Source: Anaerolineae bacterium (lineage in GTDB: Bacteria > Chloroflexota > Anaerolineae > Aggregatilineales > Phototrophicaceae). From it: a DNA stretch of 38,395 nt. The position numbers and the translations under genes are program-made. Under the pieces are notes generated by a model. It did not search any database, was not told the origin of the DNA, and was given only the letters and a program-made list of their open reading frames with translations. The stretch covers positions 1 through 38,395 of the forward strand of contig JAEURA010000206.1 of assembly GCA_016789005.1 (NCBI GenBank), written 5' to 3'. This document shows, piece after piece, positions 1 through 7,413 of this stretch. Position 1 is the stretch's first letter, and each line of letters begins with the position of its first letter.

Positions 1-1
1 G

Positions 2-253
2 GTCAGCGCCATGATGGCGAACATCGATATGTCCCCGCGATACGGGTTCCCGCCGTCGGATTTCGAATCCGCGCTGGCGCAGATCACAGAACTGCTGTTC
101 GTCGCGCGCACTTCGACGGTGGACGAGGCGCTGGCGGAGGCGCAGGCGCTGGCTGACGATGTGCTGAGCCGACCGGAGACGGTCTACTGGGGTTTCCAGG
201 AGCGCGCCTACGCCAATGCAGGCGAGATGACCAATCCGGAAATTCTCGGCTAA
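2..253 (+). CDS. ABC sugar-binding protein, C-terminal fragment (cut by window edge)
   Basis: The reading frame is open to the left edge and ends at TAA. About 83 codons are visible, so the true start lies outside the window and the ATG at 11 is probably internal. What is visible is a soluble, mostly helical segment with the look of a bacterial family 1 solute-binding protein tail (helices rich in Ala, Glu and Leu, then a short tail). No catalytic motif is present. The identification rests mainly on position: a strong hairpin and two CUT1 permease genes follow directly, the normal order for a binding-protein operon. It would be a lipoprotein or secreted receptor for a sugar, probably a disaccharide given the ThuA and glucosidase genes downstream. 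The family call is an inference from context. Confidence 0.6.
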   Translation, partial: VSAMMANIDMSPRYGFPPSDFESALAQITELLFVARTSTVDEALAEAQALADDVLSRPETVYWGFQERAYANAGEMTNPEILG

Positions 254-260
254 ATATCCG

Positions 261-286
261 GTGGGACCGCCGTGCGGCGGTCCCAC
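261..286 (+). promoter_or_regulatory. Strong hairpin between binding-protein and permease genes
   Basis: A perfect 11-bp inverted repeat (GTGGGACCGCC / GGCGGTCCCAC) with a 4-nt loop lies 7 bases after the binding-protein stop and 46 bases before the permease start. No U-run follows, so a full intrinsic terminator is unlikely. In malE-malF type operons a structure here protects the upstream mRNA or partly attenuates transcription, giving more receptor than permease. Matching hairpins occur at the same place in the other two importers of this window. Confidence 0.7.
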
Positions 287-332
287 ACCCCATGCAACCC
301 TGAAGAGTTTTGTTGAAACCAAGGGGATATTT

Positions 333-1313
333 ATGGGCGAAGTGACCGTGAGGGCGGTTCAACCTCTCATCCCACCGCGCCGCCAGATAACCTGGTTCAG
401 CGTTTTTGGCGGGCGGCGGGCGCTGCTCGCCTATGCGCTGATACCTGCCGTCCTCTTTTTCACCGTCTTCTGGATCTACCCGCTCGGCGTCGGCTTCATG
501 CGCAGCTTCACCAACTGGAGTCCGATGTCCGTCCGCGCGCCGGAATTCGTTGGGCTGGACAACTATGAACGCGCCTTCTCCGACCGGATGATCGGCATCG
601 CCATCGTCAATTCGGTGAAATTCGCCATCTTCACCGTAGGTCTGCGCCTGGCGATAGCGCTGCCGCTGGCAATTGTGCTCAACAATCTTCGGCGCGGGCG
701 CGACTTCTTCCGCCTGGTCTACTTCCTGCCCGTCGTCACCTCGGTGATTGCCGCAGGCGTCATCTGGCGCTTTTTGTATCTGCCTCGCAATGGCATCTTC
801 AATACGGGGCTGTCCGCGCTTCAGCAGATCCTCGGACTATCGTTCGATCTGCCGCGTTACCTTCAGGACCCCAACATCGCCCTGTTCAGCGTCGGCGTCA
901 TGTCCGTCTGGCGCTGGCTGGGCTTCGTCGTCGTGCTGCTGATGGCCGGGCTGAGCAGTATCCCCGGTGAATTCTACGAGGCGGCTCGCATCGACGGCGC
1001 GAGTCGGTTCCAGCTTTTCCGCCGCATCACGCTCCCGCTGCTGCGTCCCACGCTTGTCTTCGTGCTGGTCACGGAGATCGCCAGCGAGCTTCAGGTCTTC
1101 ACCGAAGCGTTCGTCATGGTGTCGCGCGGCTCCGGCAGTTCGCTGGGCGGTCCCGCCAATTCCACCCTGACGATCGTGATGCTCTTCTATCAGAGCGCCT
1201 TCCGCAACTTCGAATTCGGCTACGCCTCGACCATTGCGGTGATCATCTTCGTCATCGTCGCGGTCTTCAGCGTCGTTCAGCTGTGGCTGGGACGCAGAAG
1301 GTGGGAGTACTAG
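333..1313 (+). CDS. CUT1 ABC sugar permease, MalF type
   Basis: This 326-residue inner-membrane protein is one half of the transmembrane pore of a sugar importer. Six or so hydrophobic helices can be seen, the first around residues 31-52. The EAA loop that docks on the ATPase lies near residues 213-239 (EFYEAARIDGASRFQLFRRI). The start at 333 is chosen over an earlier in-frame GTG because AAGGGGA sits at the right distance before this ATG, and because the earlier start would run through the hairpin. The next gene starts 1 base after the stop, so the two permeases are translationally coupled. No ATPase gene is present in the operon. The family is certain; the sugar is inferred from the downstream genes as a disaccharide such as trehalose or a related glucoside. 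Confidence 0.93.
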   Translation: MGEVTVRAVQPLIPPRRQITWFSVFGGRRALLAYALIPAVLFFTVFWIYPLGVGFMRSFTNWSPMSVRAPEFVGLDNYERAFSDRMIGIAIVNSVKFAIFTVGLRLAIALPLAIVLNNLRRGRDFFRLVYFLPVVTSVIAAGVIWRFLYLPRNGIFNTGLSALQQILGLSFDLPRYLQDPNIALFSVGVMSVWRWLGFVVVLLMAGLSSIPGEFYEAARIDGASRFQLFRRITLPLLRPTLVFVLVTEIASELQVFTEAFVMVSRGSGSSLGGPANSTLTIVMLFYQSAFRNFEFGYASTIAVIIFVIVAVFSVVQLWLGRRRWEY

Positions 1314-1314
1314 C

Positions 1315-2163
1315 ATGAACGGGCGAACCCCTTCTGTACGCGCGCCGCTGGACGTCAGCCAGGTTTTCAGCTATGGCGTGCTGCTGGTTGGCGCCATGAC
1401 CTCCCTGCTGCCCTTCGTCTTCATGGTCCTTTCCGGCTTCAAGGACTCCAGCGAGCTTCAGCGCATCCCGCCGACATTCCTGCCAGAGCAGTGGACGCTG
1501 GACAACTTCACCTGGGCATGGGATACGCTGCGTTTTCCGCGCCTTTTTGCCAACAGCATCCTGATCACGACGATCATCACGCTTTCCGTCATCTACACCA
1601 GCGGTCTGCTCGGCTACGTGCTGGAGAAGATCGAGTTTCCGGGGCGGCGCATCCTGTTCTTCGCCATCATCTCGACCATGTTCGTTCCGCAGCAGATCGC
1701 CATGGTGGTGCTCTGGGACTTCTTCAACAGCCTGAAGCTGCTCAACACCCATATCGCACTGATCATGCCGTTTCTGTACAGCGGCTTCGGTATCTTCCTG
1801 ATGAAACAGGCGATGCACACTATCCCGGACGAACTGCTCGACGCCGCCCGCATCGACGGCGCATCCGAGATCGGCATCTTCCATCGAATCGTGATCCCCA
1901 ACATGTGGCCCTCACTGGCAGCGCTGGCGATTTTCACGTTCATGTTCAACTACGACAGCTTCTTCTGGCCCCTGATCGTGCTTCAGGACTATGACCTGTA
2001 CACCGTGCCGCTCGGTCTGGCGTTCTTCCAGGGACAGTACTTCAACGATCTGGGACGGGCGCTTGCCGGCACGACGCTGGCGGTCATCCCGACTCTGGTC
2101 GTGTTCCTCGTCCTGCAGCGGCGCATTATCCAGGGTTTTACGCTTTCCGGCATGAAGGGATGA
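1315..2163 (+). CDS. CUT1 ABC sugar permease, MalG type
   Basis: This 282-residue membrane protein is the partner pore subunit of the preceding permease. It has a cytoplasmic N-terminus, a first helix around residues 19-42, and an EAA loop near residues 173-199 (ELLDAARIDGASEIGIFHRI). It ends with the FTLSGMKG tail typical of MalG-type permeases, many of which end in G-x-KG. Its length is normal for the family. It starts 1 base after the MalF-type stop and is followed after 10 bases by an oxidoreductase gene, so it sits in the middle of an operon. It should pair with the upstream permease, the truncated binding protein and an ATPase encoded elsewhere. Confidence 0.93.
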   Translation: MNGRTPSVRAPLDVSQVFSYGVLLVGAMTSLLPFVFMVLSGFKDSSELQRIPPTFLPEQWTLDNFTWAWDTLRFPRLFANSILITTIITLSVIYTSGLLGYVLEKIEFPGRRILFFAIISTMFVPQQIAMVVLWDFFNSLKLLNTHIALIMPFLYSGFGIFLMKQAMHTIPDELLDAARIDGASEIGIFHRIVIPNMWPSLAALAIFTFMFNYDSFFWPLIVLQDYDLYTVPLGLAFFQGQYFNDLGRALAGTTLAVIPTLVVFLVLQRRIIQGFTLSGMKG

Positions 2164-2173
2164 GACGAGGACG

Positions 2174-3193
2174 ATGAGCCATCGAACCCCGGTGCGGGTC
2201 GCCGTGATCGGCTGCGGCGGCGCGGCGCGAGACTACCATATCCGCAGACCTCTGCGTGAGTTTCCAGAGGTCGAGTTCAGGGTCGTGTGCGAACCCTCGC
2301 CAGAGTCCTACGCTGCCACGTGCGCGCTCTTCGAGGAATGCGGCGCCGCGCCGCCGCCCAATGAGCCGAATCTGGAGCGACTGCTGGCGGAATACGCCGC
2401 TCAGCTCGATGTTGCGGTCATTGCCACGCCGCACGTCTACCACCACGACCAGACGGTCTCCTGCATGGAAGCCGGCTTGGACGTGCTGCTGGAAAAACCG
2501 ATGGCGATGAATGCCGCCGAAGCGCAGCACATGATCGATGTGCGGGACCGGACGAGACGCCTGCTGGTGGTCGCTTTCGACGGTGGTCTTTCGCCTTACA
2601 TCCACACTGCCGCTGCCATGCTCAGCGCCGGGGCGATCGGCGATCTGCGGCGGATCACGGCTGTGGTCTGGCAGGACTGGCGCGCGGCAACGGTCGGCGC
2701 CTGGCGGCAGCGAATCGAGATTTCGGGCGGCGGCTTCATGTTCGACACCGGCGCGCACATGCTCAACACCGTCGCCGATCTGGCTGGAGAGCCGATCGTC
2801 GAGGTCACCGCCTGGGTGGACTCTCTGAACAGCCCGGTCGACGCGCAGGCGCTGATCGTCGGGCGGTTGGCGTCGGGCGTGCTCATCTCTATGAACGGCT
2901 GCGGCGATACCGGGGTAGGCGGCTGCGAGTCGGAAATCAGACTCTTTGGCACGCGCGGCATGCTCCGTACTGGCATCTGGGGTGAGTTTCTGGAGCACAT
3001 GGCACACCAGGAAGAGCAGTTCAAGCCCGTCCCCGTGCCCCGCCGACAGTCCACCTGGCTGCACTTCCTGGCGGTGCGCAGCGGCGAACTGAAGAACCCC
3101 TGCCCGCCGGAAGTGGGGCTGCGTATGGCGCGTCTGTGGGAGGCGATCCAGGAATCGTCGGCGCAGAGCGGTCGTCCGGTGAGGGTCGGATGA
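2174..3193 (+). CDS. Gfo/Idh/MocA family NAD(P)-dependent oxidoreductase (ThuB-like by context)
   Basis: This 339-residue cytoplasmic dehydrogenase has an N-terminal Rossmann fold with the nucleotide loop VAVIGCGGAARDYH (residues 9-22). The family EKP motif (E107-K108-P109) supplies the catalytic lysine. The C-terminal alpha/beta domain carries FDTGAH, with D191 and H195 at the usual active-site positions. Members oxidise or reduce sugars and cyclitols. Next to ThuA and a disaccharide-type importer, the best analogy is ThuB of rhizobia, which with ThuA converts imported disaccharides to 3-keto derivatives. GAGG precedes the ATG. The stop overlaps the next gene's start, showing translational coupling. 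The family is firm; the ThuB role is inferred from context. Confidence 0.88.
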   Translation: MSHRTPVRVAVIGCGGAARDYHIRRPLREFPEVEFRVVCEPSPESYAATCALFEECGAAPPPNEPNLERLLAEYAAQLDVAVIATPHVYHHDQTVSCMEAGLDVLLEKPMAMNAAEAQHMIDVRDRTRRLLVVAFDGGLSPYIHTAAAMLSAGAIGDLRRITAVVWQDWRAATVGAWRQRIEISGGGFMFDTGAHMLNTVADLAGEPIVEVTAWVDSLNSPVDAQALIVGRLASGVLISMNGCGDTGVGGCESEIRLFGTRGMLRTGIWGEFLEHMAHQEEQFKPVPVPRRQSTWLHFLAVRSGELKNPCPPEVGLRMARLWEAIQESSAQSGRPVRVG

Positions 3194-3924
3194 TGACAAA
3201 CCCCGTACGGGTCACGATCTGGAACGAATATCGCTCCGAACGCGAACGCGAGGATGTCCGCGCCGTCTATCCCGATGGCATGCACGCGCCGATTGCCGGC
3301 TTTCTGCGGCAGAACGGACTCGACGTGCGGGTCGCCACCTTCGATGAACCGGAACACGGGCTGACCGAGGCGGCACTGGCTGAAACCGACGTGCTCATCT
3401 GGTGGGGTTACACCGTCCACGAGCAGGTTGCCGATGCCGTCGTCGACCGGATTCAGCAGCGGGTCCTTCAGGGCATGGGCTTGATCGCCCTGCATTCCGC
3501 CCACTACTCGAAGATCTTCCGCCGGCTGATGGGAACCAGCGGCTCGCTCAACTGGCGCGATGTCGGCGAGAAGGAGCGGATATGGGTCATCGCCCAGGGA
3601 CACCCGATTGCGCGCGGGCTGGGCGACTATTTCGAAATCCCGCACTCCGAAGCCTACTGCGAGCCGTTCGACATCCCACCCCCGGATGAACTGGTCTTCG
3701 TGAGCTGGTATGCCGGCGGAGACGTGTTTCGCAGCGGCTGCTGCTATCGGCGCGGACGCGGCAAGGTCTTCTACTTCAGCCCCGGCGACCAGGTCTACCC
3801 GATCTATTTCCAGAAGGAAATTCTGCAGGTCATCCTCAACGCTGCGCTGTGGGCGACGCCCAACGCCATCAAGCCCATCACGTCGATGGAACGGCTGCCT
3901 GCTCTGGAAGACCTGGAACCCTGA
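3190..3924 (+). CDS. thuA: ThuA-family trehalose-utilisation protein
   Basis: This 244-residue cytoplasmic protein matches the ThuA family (glutamine-amidotransferase-like fold) along its length. The family landmarks are the N-terminal WNEYRSE, VYPDGMH, TDVLIWWGYTVHEQV, LHSAHYSKIFRRLMGTSG, the HPIARGL region, ELVFVSWYAGGDVFRSGC and KVFYFSPGDQVYP. ThuA acts with a Gfo/Idh/MocA oxidoreductase on trehalose and related disaccharides, at the 3-keto-sugar stage. ATG codons at 3190 and 3193 are both possible. The first overlaps the upstream gene as ATGA and is used here. The upstream neighbour is the expected partner and the downstream one is a GH1 beta-glucosidase, so the operon can both oxidise and hydrolyse an imported glucoside. 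Confidence 0.9.
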   Translation: MMTNPVRVTIWNEYRSEREREDVRAVYPDGMHAPIAGFLRQNGLDVRVATFDEPEHGLTEAALAETDVLIWWGYTVHEQVADAVVDRIQQRVLQGMGLIALHSAHYSKIFRRLMGTSGSLNWRDVGEKERIWVIAQGHPIARGLGDYFEIPHSEAYCEPFDIPPPDELVFVSWYAGGDVFRSGCCYRRGRGKVFYFSPGDQVYPIYFQKEILQVILNAALWATPNAIKPITSMERLPALEDLEP

Positions 3925-3958
3925 TCTTTAATGCGAGTCGCAATCTGTGAAGGAACAC

Positions 3959-5311
3959 ATGTCTGTTGATCTGACGTTTCCCGATTCGTTCATCTGGGGT
4001 GCTGCGACTGCTGCCTATCAAATCGAGGGAGCCGTCGACGAGGACGGCCGCGGCACGAGCATCTGGGATACCTTTTCGCGCACGCCCGGCAGGATCGCAG
4101 GCGGCGACACTGGAGATGTCGCCTGCGATCACTACCACCGCTGGCGCGAAGATGTCGCGCTGATGCGCCAGATGACTCTGCGCGCCTATCGCTTCTCCAT
4201 CGCCTGGGCGCGCATTTTTCCCGATGGGCGGGGATCGGTGAACCAGCGAGGTCTGGACTTCTACAGCCGGCTGGTCGATGCGCTGCTGGAGTCCGGCATT
4301 CAGCCCTACGTGACGCTGTATCACTGGGATCTGCCGCAGGCGCTTCAGGACGATGGCGGCGGCTGGCAGCGGCGCGGCATCGTCGACGACTTCGTTCGGT
4401 ATGCGGATGTGGTCAGCCGCGCGCTGGGTGACCGGGTGAAGCACTGGACGACGTTCAACGAGCCTTGGGTCTTCAGCTGGAGCGGTTACTACTTCGGCGA
4501 AGACGCCCCTGGCTGGCAGGGCGGTGTGCGCGCGGCGCTGACGACGACGCATCATGCGCTGCTGGCGCACGGCGCGGCGGTCCCCATCCTTCGCGCCAAC
4601 GCGCCGGATGCACAGGTCGGCATCGTGCTCGACATGAACATGCCGGAACCGGCTACGAGCGCGGCGGAAGATGTCGCCGCCGCTGAGCGATTTGCCGGTT
4701 TCCAGAACCGCTGGTATCTGGACCCTCTGTTTCGGGGGCGCTATCCTGCCGACATGCTGAGGTTGTACGGCGACCAGTCCCCGGAGATTCATCCGGACGA
4801 CATGGCGCGGATCGCTGTGCCTATCGACTACCTGGGCATCAACTTCTACCGGCGATCGGTGATCGCCGCCGGAGACGAGGTTCCTCCGGTCAGCTACCGG
4901 CGAGTCAGCCCGCCGGGTGAGTACACCGCCATGAGCTGGGAAGTCTCGCCCCAGGGGATCTACGACATCCTCAAGTATGTGCACGACCACTACCAGCCGC
5001 CTGCGCTCTATGTCACCGAAAATGGAGCGGCTTTTCCCGACGTGATCGCGGCAGATGGGCAGGTGCACGACGCAGATCGGGTTCGCTATCTTGAGCGCCA
5101 CTTCGCGCAGCTCCAGCGGGCGATTGTCGACGGTGTGCCGCTGCGCGGCTATTTCGTCTGGAGCCTGATGGACAATTTCGAGTGGGCTTACGGTTTCGAG
5201 AAACGGTTCGGCGTGATCTATGTCGATTATGCGACCCAGCGGCGCATCATCAAGGACAGCGGGCGTTTTCTTGCCGAGACGGCTCGCCGCGCTGTTCGCC
5301 TGATGCCATAA
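3959..5311 (+). CDS. GH1 beta-glucosidase
   Basis: This 450-residue retaining beta-glycosidase has the normal GH1 length and a (beta/alpha)8 barrel. The N-terminal FPDSFIWGAATAAYQIEGA signature is present. The acid/base glutamate is E168 in TFNEPW and the nucleophile is E354 in YVTENG. The C-terminal WSLMDNFEWAYGFEKRFG motif binds the glucose in subsite -1. There is no signal peptide, so it acts on imported sugars. The ATG at 3959 is preferred to the GTG at 3947 because AAGGAA lies 3-8 bases before it and because MSVDLTFP matches the usual GH1 start. It is the last gene of the thu-like operon, 34 bases after thuA, and would release glucose from beta-glucosides such as cellobiose or sophorose. 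Confidence 0.95.
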   Translation: MSVDLTFPDSFIWGAATAAYQIEGAVDEDGRGTSIWDTFSRTPGRIAGGDTGDVACDHYHRWREDVALMRQMTLRAYRFSIAWARIFPDGRGSVNQRGLDFYSRLVDALLESGIQPYVTLYHWDLPQALQDDGGGWQRRGIVDDFVRYADVVSRALGDRVKHWTTFNEPWVFSWSGYYFGEDAPGWQGGVRAALTTTHHALLAHGAAVPILRANAPDAQVGIVLDMNMPEPATSAAEDVAAAERFAGFQNRWYLDPLFRGRYPADMLRLYGDQSPEIHPDDMARIAVPIDYLGINFYRRSVIAAGDEVPPVSYRRVSPPGEYTAMSWEVSPQGIYDILKYVHDHYQPPALYVTENGAAFPDVIAADGQVHDADRVRYLERHFAQLQRAIVDGVPLRGYFVWSLMDNFEWAYGFEKRFGVIYVDYATQRRIIKDSGRFLAETARRAVRLMP

Positions 5312-5394
5312 GCTGATAGGACGTGGTTGTTAAGCAGGTTCGCGAAAGCGATCATGGGCGGACGCGCAGCAGCGCACAGCCCTATGGTTTTTAG

Positions 5395-5414
5395 GGACAT
5401 CCTCATGGATGTCC
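5395..5414. terminator. Hairpin between two convergent genes
   Basis: GGACATCC and GGATGTCC form a perfect 8-bp stem with a TCAT loop, in the 127-base gap between the GH1 gene (+) and the GH63-type gene (-). Neither strand has a clear U-run after it. It is a possible bidirectional transcription stop or mRNA 3'-end structure. The rest of the gap holds no credible gene. Confidence 0.4.
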
Positions 5415-5438
5415 GCTTCAACCTTACGAGGACCCACT

Positions 5439-7175
5439 TCAGATAGCGGCGTCTGCGGCTTCGTCGAGCACCAGGTCGATGAACAGCGCCGCCGACCAAC
5501 CGAACGTCGACACCGCCCTGGGCGGCTTTTCGCCGGTCTGGGGATGATAGTATTCGTAGATATCCGGTTGGCGCATCATCATGTCCAGCGTCTTTCGTCG
5601 GAGTGCGCGCGCCTCTTCTCGATAGCCGGATCGCTTCAGCCCCTCGATCAGCAGATAGTTGATGTTGATCCACACCGGACCGCGCCACATGACTTCCGGG
5701 TTGTGGTACGGATCATCCAGGGCGACCGTCGGAACCGGGAAGCGTGCCCAGAACTCCGATGGGCTGGTGAGGTGATCGACCAGCCGGCGTGACACCTCGC
5801 CCGGCAGCCGCCCGGTGATCAGCGGCATCAGGCTGATCGGCGTTCGCACGCGCACCGGCGCTCCGTTACACCAGGACCAGAAATACCCGGCTTCGTCATC
5901 CCAGCGCAGGTCGATCAGACGCCGCGTCAGTGCCTCCGCTTCCGCTGTCCATGTTTCCGCCTCATCGTCGCGCCCCAGGACGCGGGCGACAGCCGCCAGA
6001 TGATCATATTGCAGGATCAGATACGCGGTCAGGTCGGGAGATTCGACCGGCGCGCGGGCGTCGAAGAGCGGGCTGTTGTCGAGTCCCGACGAGTACGGAT
6101 GGGCGTACTCGCACAAGCCGTTGCCATCGGCGTCGTGCTCGGCGAACCACCAGCGCTGCGCACGGACCAGCGCGTCATACACCTCGTCGAGAAATGCGAT
6201 ATCCGGCGCTGCCTCATGGAGCTTCCAGACAGCCCAGGCGGTCAGCGGCGGTTTGGTGATGTCGGCGTCGATTCCGTAGTCGGTGGTGTGCGACAGTGCA
6301 CCGCTGTCCTGAATGACATCGGGGATCAGCCCGTTCGGCAGCTGGTGGTCGAGCAGGATGCGAAACTGATCGCGCGCGAGGACGGGCTGCGCATGACGCA
6401 GCGCGATGACGTGAAAGTACGAGTCCCAGTTCCACACCCCTACATAACCGCGCTTCGACGGGATCACCCCCTCGCGTTTGGGGTGCGAGTAGAGCCGTAT
6501 CAGATTGCTTCCCAGCACCCACCAGGCGAAGGCGACCTGTGAACGGTAAGCTTCCGGGACCGCCGGCGCAGCCTGAAGCCATGCCTGCCAGCGCAGGCGC
6601 GCAGCCTCCGTCACCATGTCGAAATCGGGAACGCAGCGGTTGGGCGCGTTCGTTCGCGTGATGTTCAGGGTGAGGCAGGTCGAGGCGTCCACCGCATTCA
6701 GAAGCAGGGTGACCTGTGCGCCGTCGTCGTCTGCGGCGGTCTCCTGCCGGATGATGGCGGCGTTCGTGGTGTATGCCGCCGTGAGGAGTGGCTCACCCCG
6801 GGGTTGGAAGATGCCTCCGGGGCGGTCCGGAACCAACATCAGATTCCGCGTCGTCAGTTGCAGACCGCACCGTCCCGCCGGCAGGCTCAGGATCAGCGTC
6901 TCGGCATCGGCAAAGCCGAGCGCGAAGTCGTGCCCGTCCGCCGTAACGTCCACCCGGTGGGGCTGGGCGTCGATGTCGATGTCAAGCGGCACGGTGTCGG
7001 CGTCGAGCAGTCCGATGGTGACCAGCGTCCAGGGATGATCTTCCGACCAGGACTCCGCCACCTGCACGTGAAAGACGCCATCCCTGAGGAGCACCATGAT
7101 CCGCGATCCGCGATCTGTGAACGGGATATCGCCCATCGTGATGCGATGACGGAGATCTGTCAGAGTCAGACTCAT
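5439..7175 (-). CDS. GH63/MGH1-like (alpha/alpha)6-barrel glycoside hydrolase
   Basis: This 578-residue cytoplasmic protein has no signal peptide. An N-terminal beta-rich domain (about 1-170) precedes a helical barrel. The barrel keeps the landmarks of the GH63/mannosylglycerate-hydrolase-like group. These are GVWNWDSYFHVIALRH with the likely general acid D251, then NPEVMWRGPVWININYLLIEGL, and IYEYYHPQTGE with the likely general base E541. Relatives hydrolyse alpha-glucosides, mannosylglycerate or glucosylglycerate, and some are trehalase-like. The start at 7175 has AGG-rich sequence just upstream; M14 is an alternative. The gene faces the thu-like operon and diverges from the secreted-protein gene at 7414. 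The exact substrate cannot be read from sequence. Confidence 0.82.
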   Translation of the reverse strand: MSLTLTDLRHRITMGDIPFTDRGSRIMVLLRDGVFHVQVAESWSEDHPWTLVTIGLLDADTVPLDIDIDAQPHRVDVTADGHDFALGFADAETLILSLPAGRCGLQLTTRNLMLVPDRPGGIFQPRGEPLLTAAYTTNAAIIRQETAADDDGAQVTLLLNAVDASTCLTLNITRTNAPNRCVPDFDMVTEAARLRWQAWLQAAPAVPEAYRSQVAFAWWVLGSNLIRLYSHPKREGVIPSKRGYVGVWNWDSYFHVIALRHAQPVLARDQFRILLDHQLPNGLIPDVIQDSGALSHTTDYGIDADITKPPLTAWAVWKLHEAAPDIAFLDEVYDALVRAQRWWFAEHDADGNGLCEYAHPYSSGLDNSPLFDARAPVESPDLTAYLILQYDHLAAVARVLGRDDEAETWTAEAEALTRRLIDLRWDDEAGYFWSWCNGAPVRVRTPISLMPLITGRLPGEVSRRLVDHLTSPSEFWARFPVPTVALDDPYHNPEVMWRGPVWININYLLIEGLKRSGYREEARALRRKTLDMMMRQPDIYEYYHPQTGEKPPRAVSTFGWSAALFIDLVLDEAADAAI

Positions 7176-7294
7176 AAACCTGCCTTATCCACTGTGAAAT
7201 GGCGTCTGCGACACACATGCGCCGTGATCTTACCTCGACTTCGCCCCCTCGCTATGGACACTCCTTCTGCCAGCTCAGTGCGGCGCTGATTCCC

Positions 7295-7317
7295 TGAGCG
7301 CTCAATAAGCGCTTTTT
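7295..7317 (+). promoter_or_regulatory. Paired CG-centred palindromes, possible LacI-family operator
   Basis: TGAGCGCTCA (7295-7304) and AAGCGCTT (7307-7314) are adjacent perfect palindromes, followed by a short T-run to 7317. They lie in the 238-base divergent gap between the GH63-type gene and the secreted-protein gene. LacI-family regulators of glycosidase genes bind CG-centred sites of this kind (the CebR site has AGCGCT at its centre). Read as RNA, the two AGCGCT copies form a 6-bp hairpin followed by U5, so a weak terminator is the alternative reading. Neither role is proved by the sequence. Confidence 0.4.
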
Positions 7318-7413
7318 AGGCGCTGCCTCCGTAGTATGGGCATCATCACGACCCGGCAGCACTGCGACGGTCGTTCATCTTCAGTATTTCCGTGTTTATG
7401 GAAGGATGTACTC

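Noticed and set aside
84..362. Open frame on the - strand over the binding-protein tail
   Set aside because: It overlaps a real coding end and the hairpin, is rich in Arg and Pro, and has no recognisable family.
5227..5688. Possible - strand gene across the gap between the GH1 and GH63-type genes
   Set aside because: It overlaps both real genes in another frame, has low-complexity Arg-rich sequence and no ribosome-binding site.
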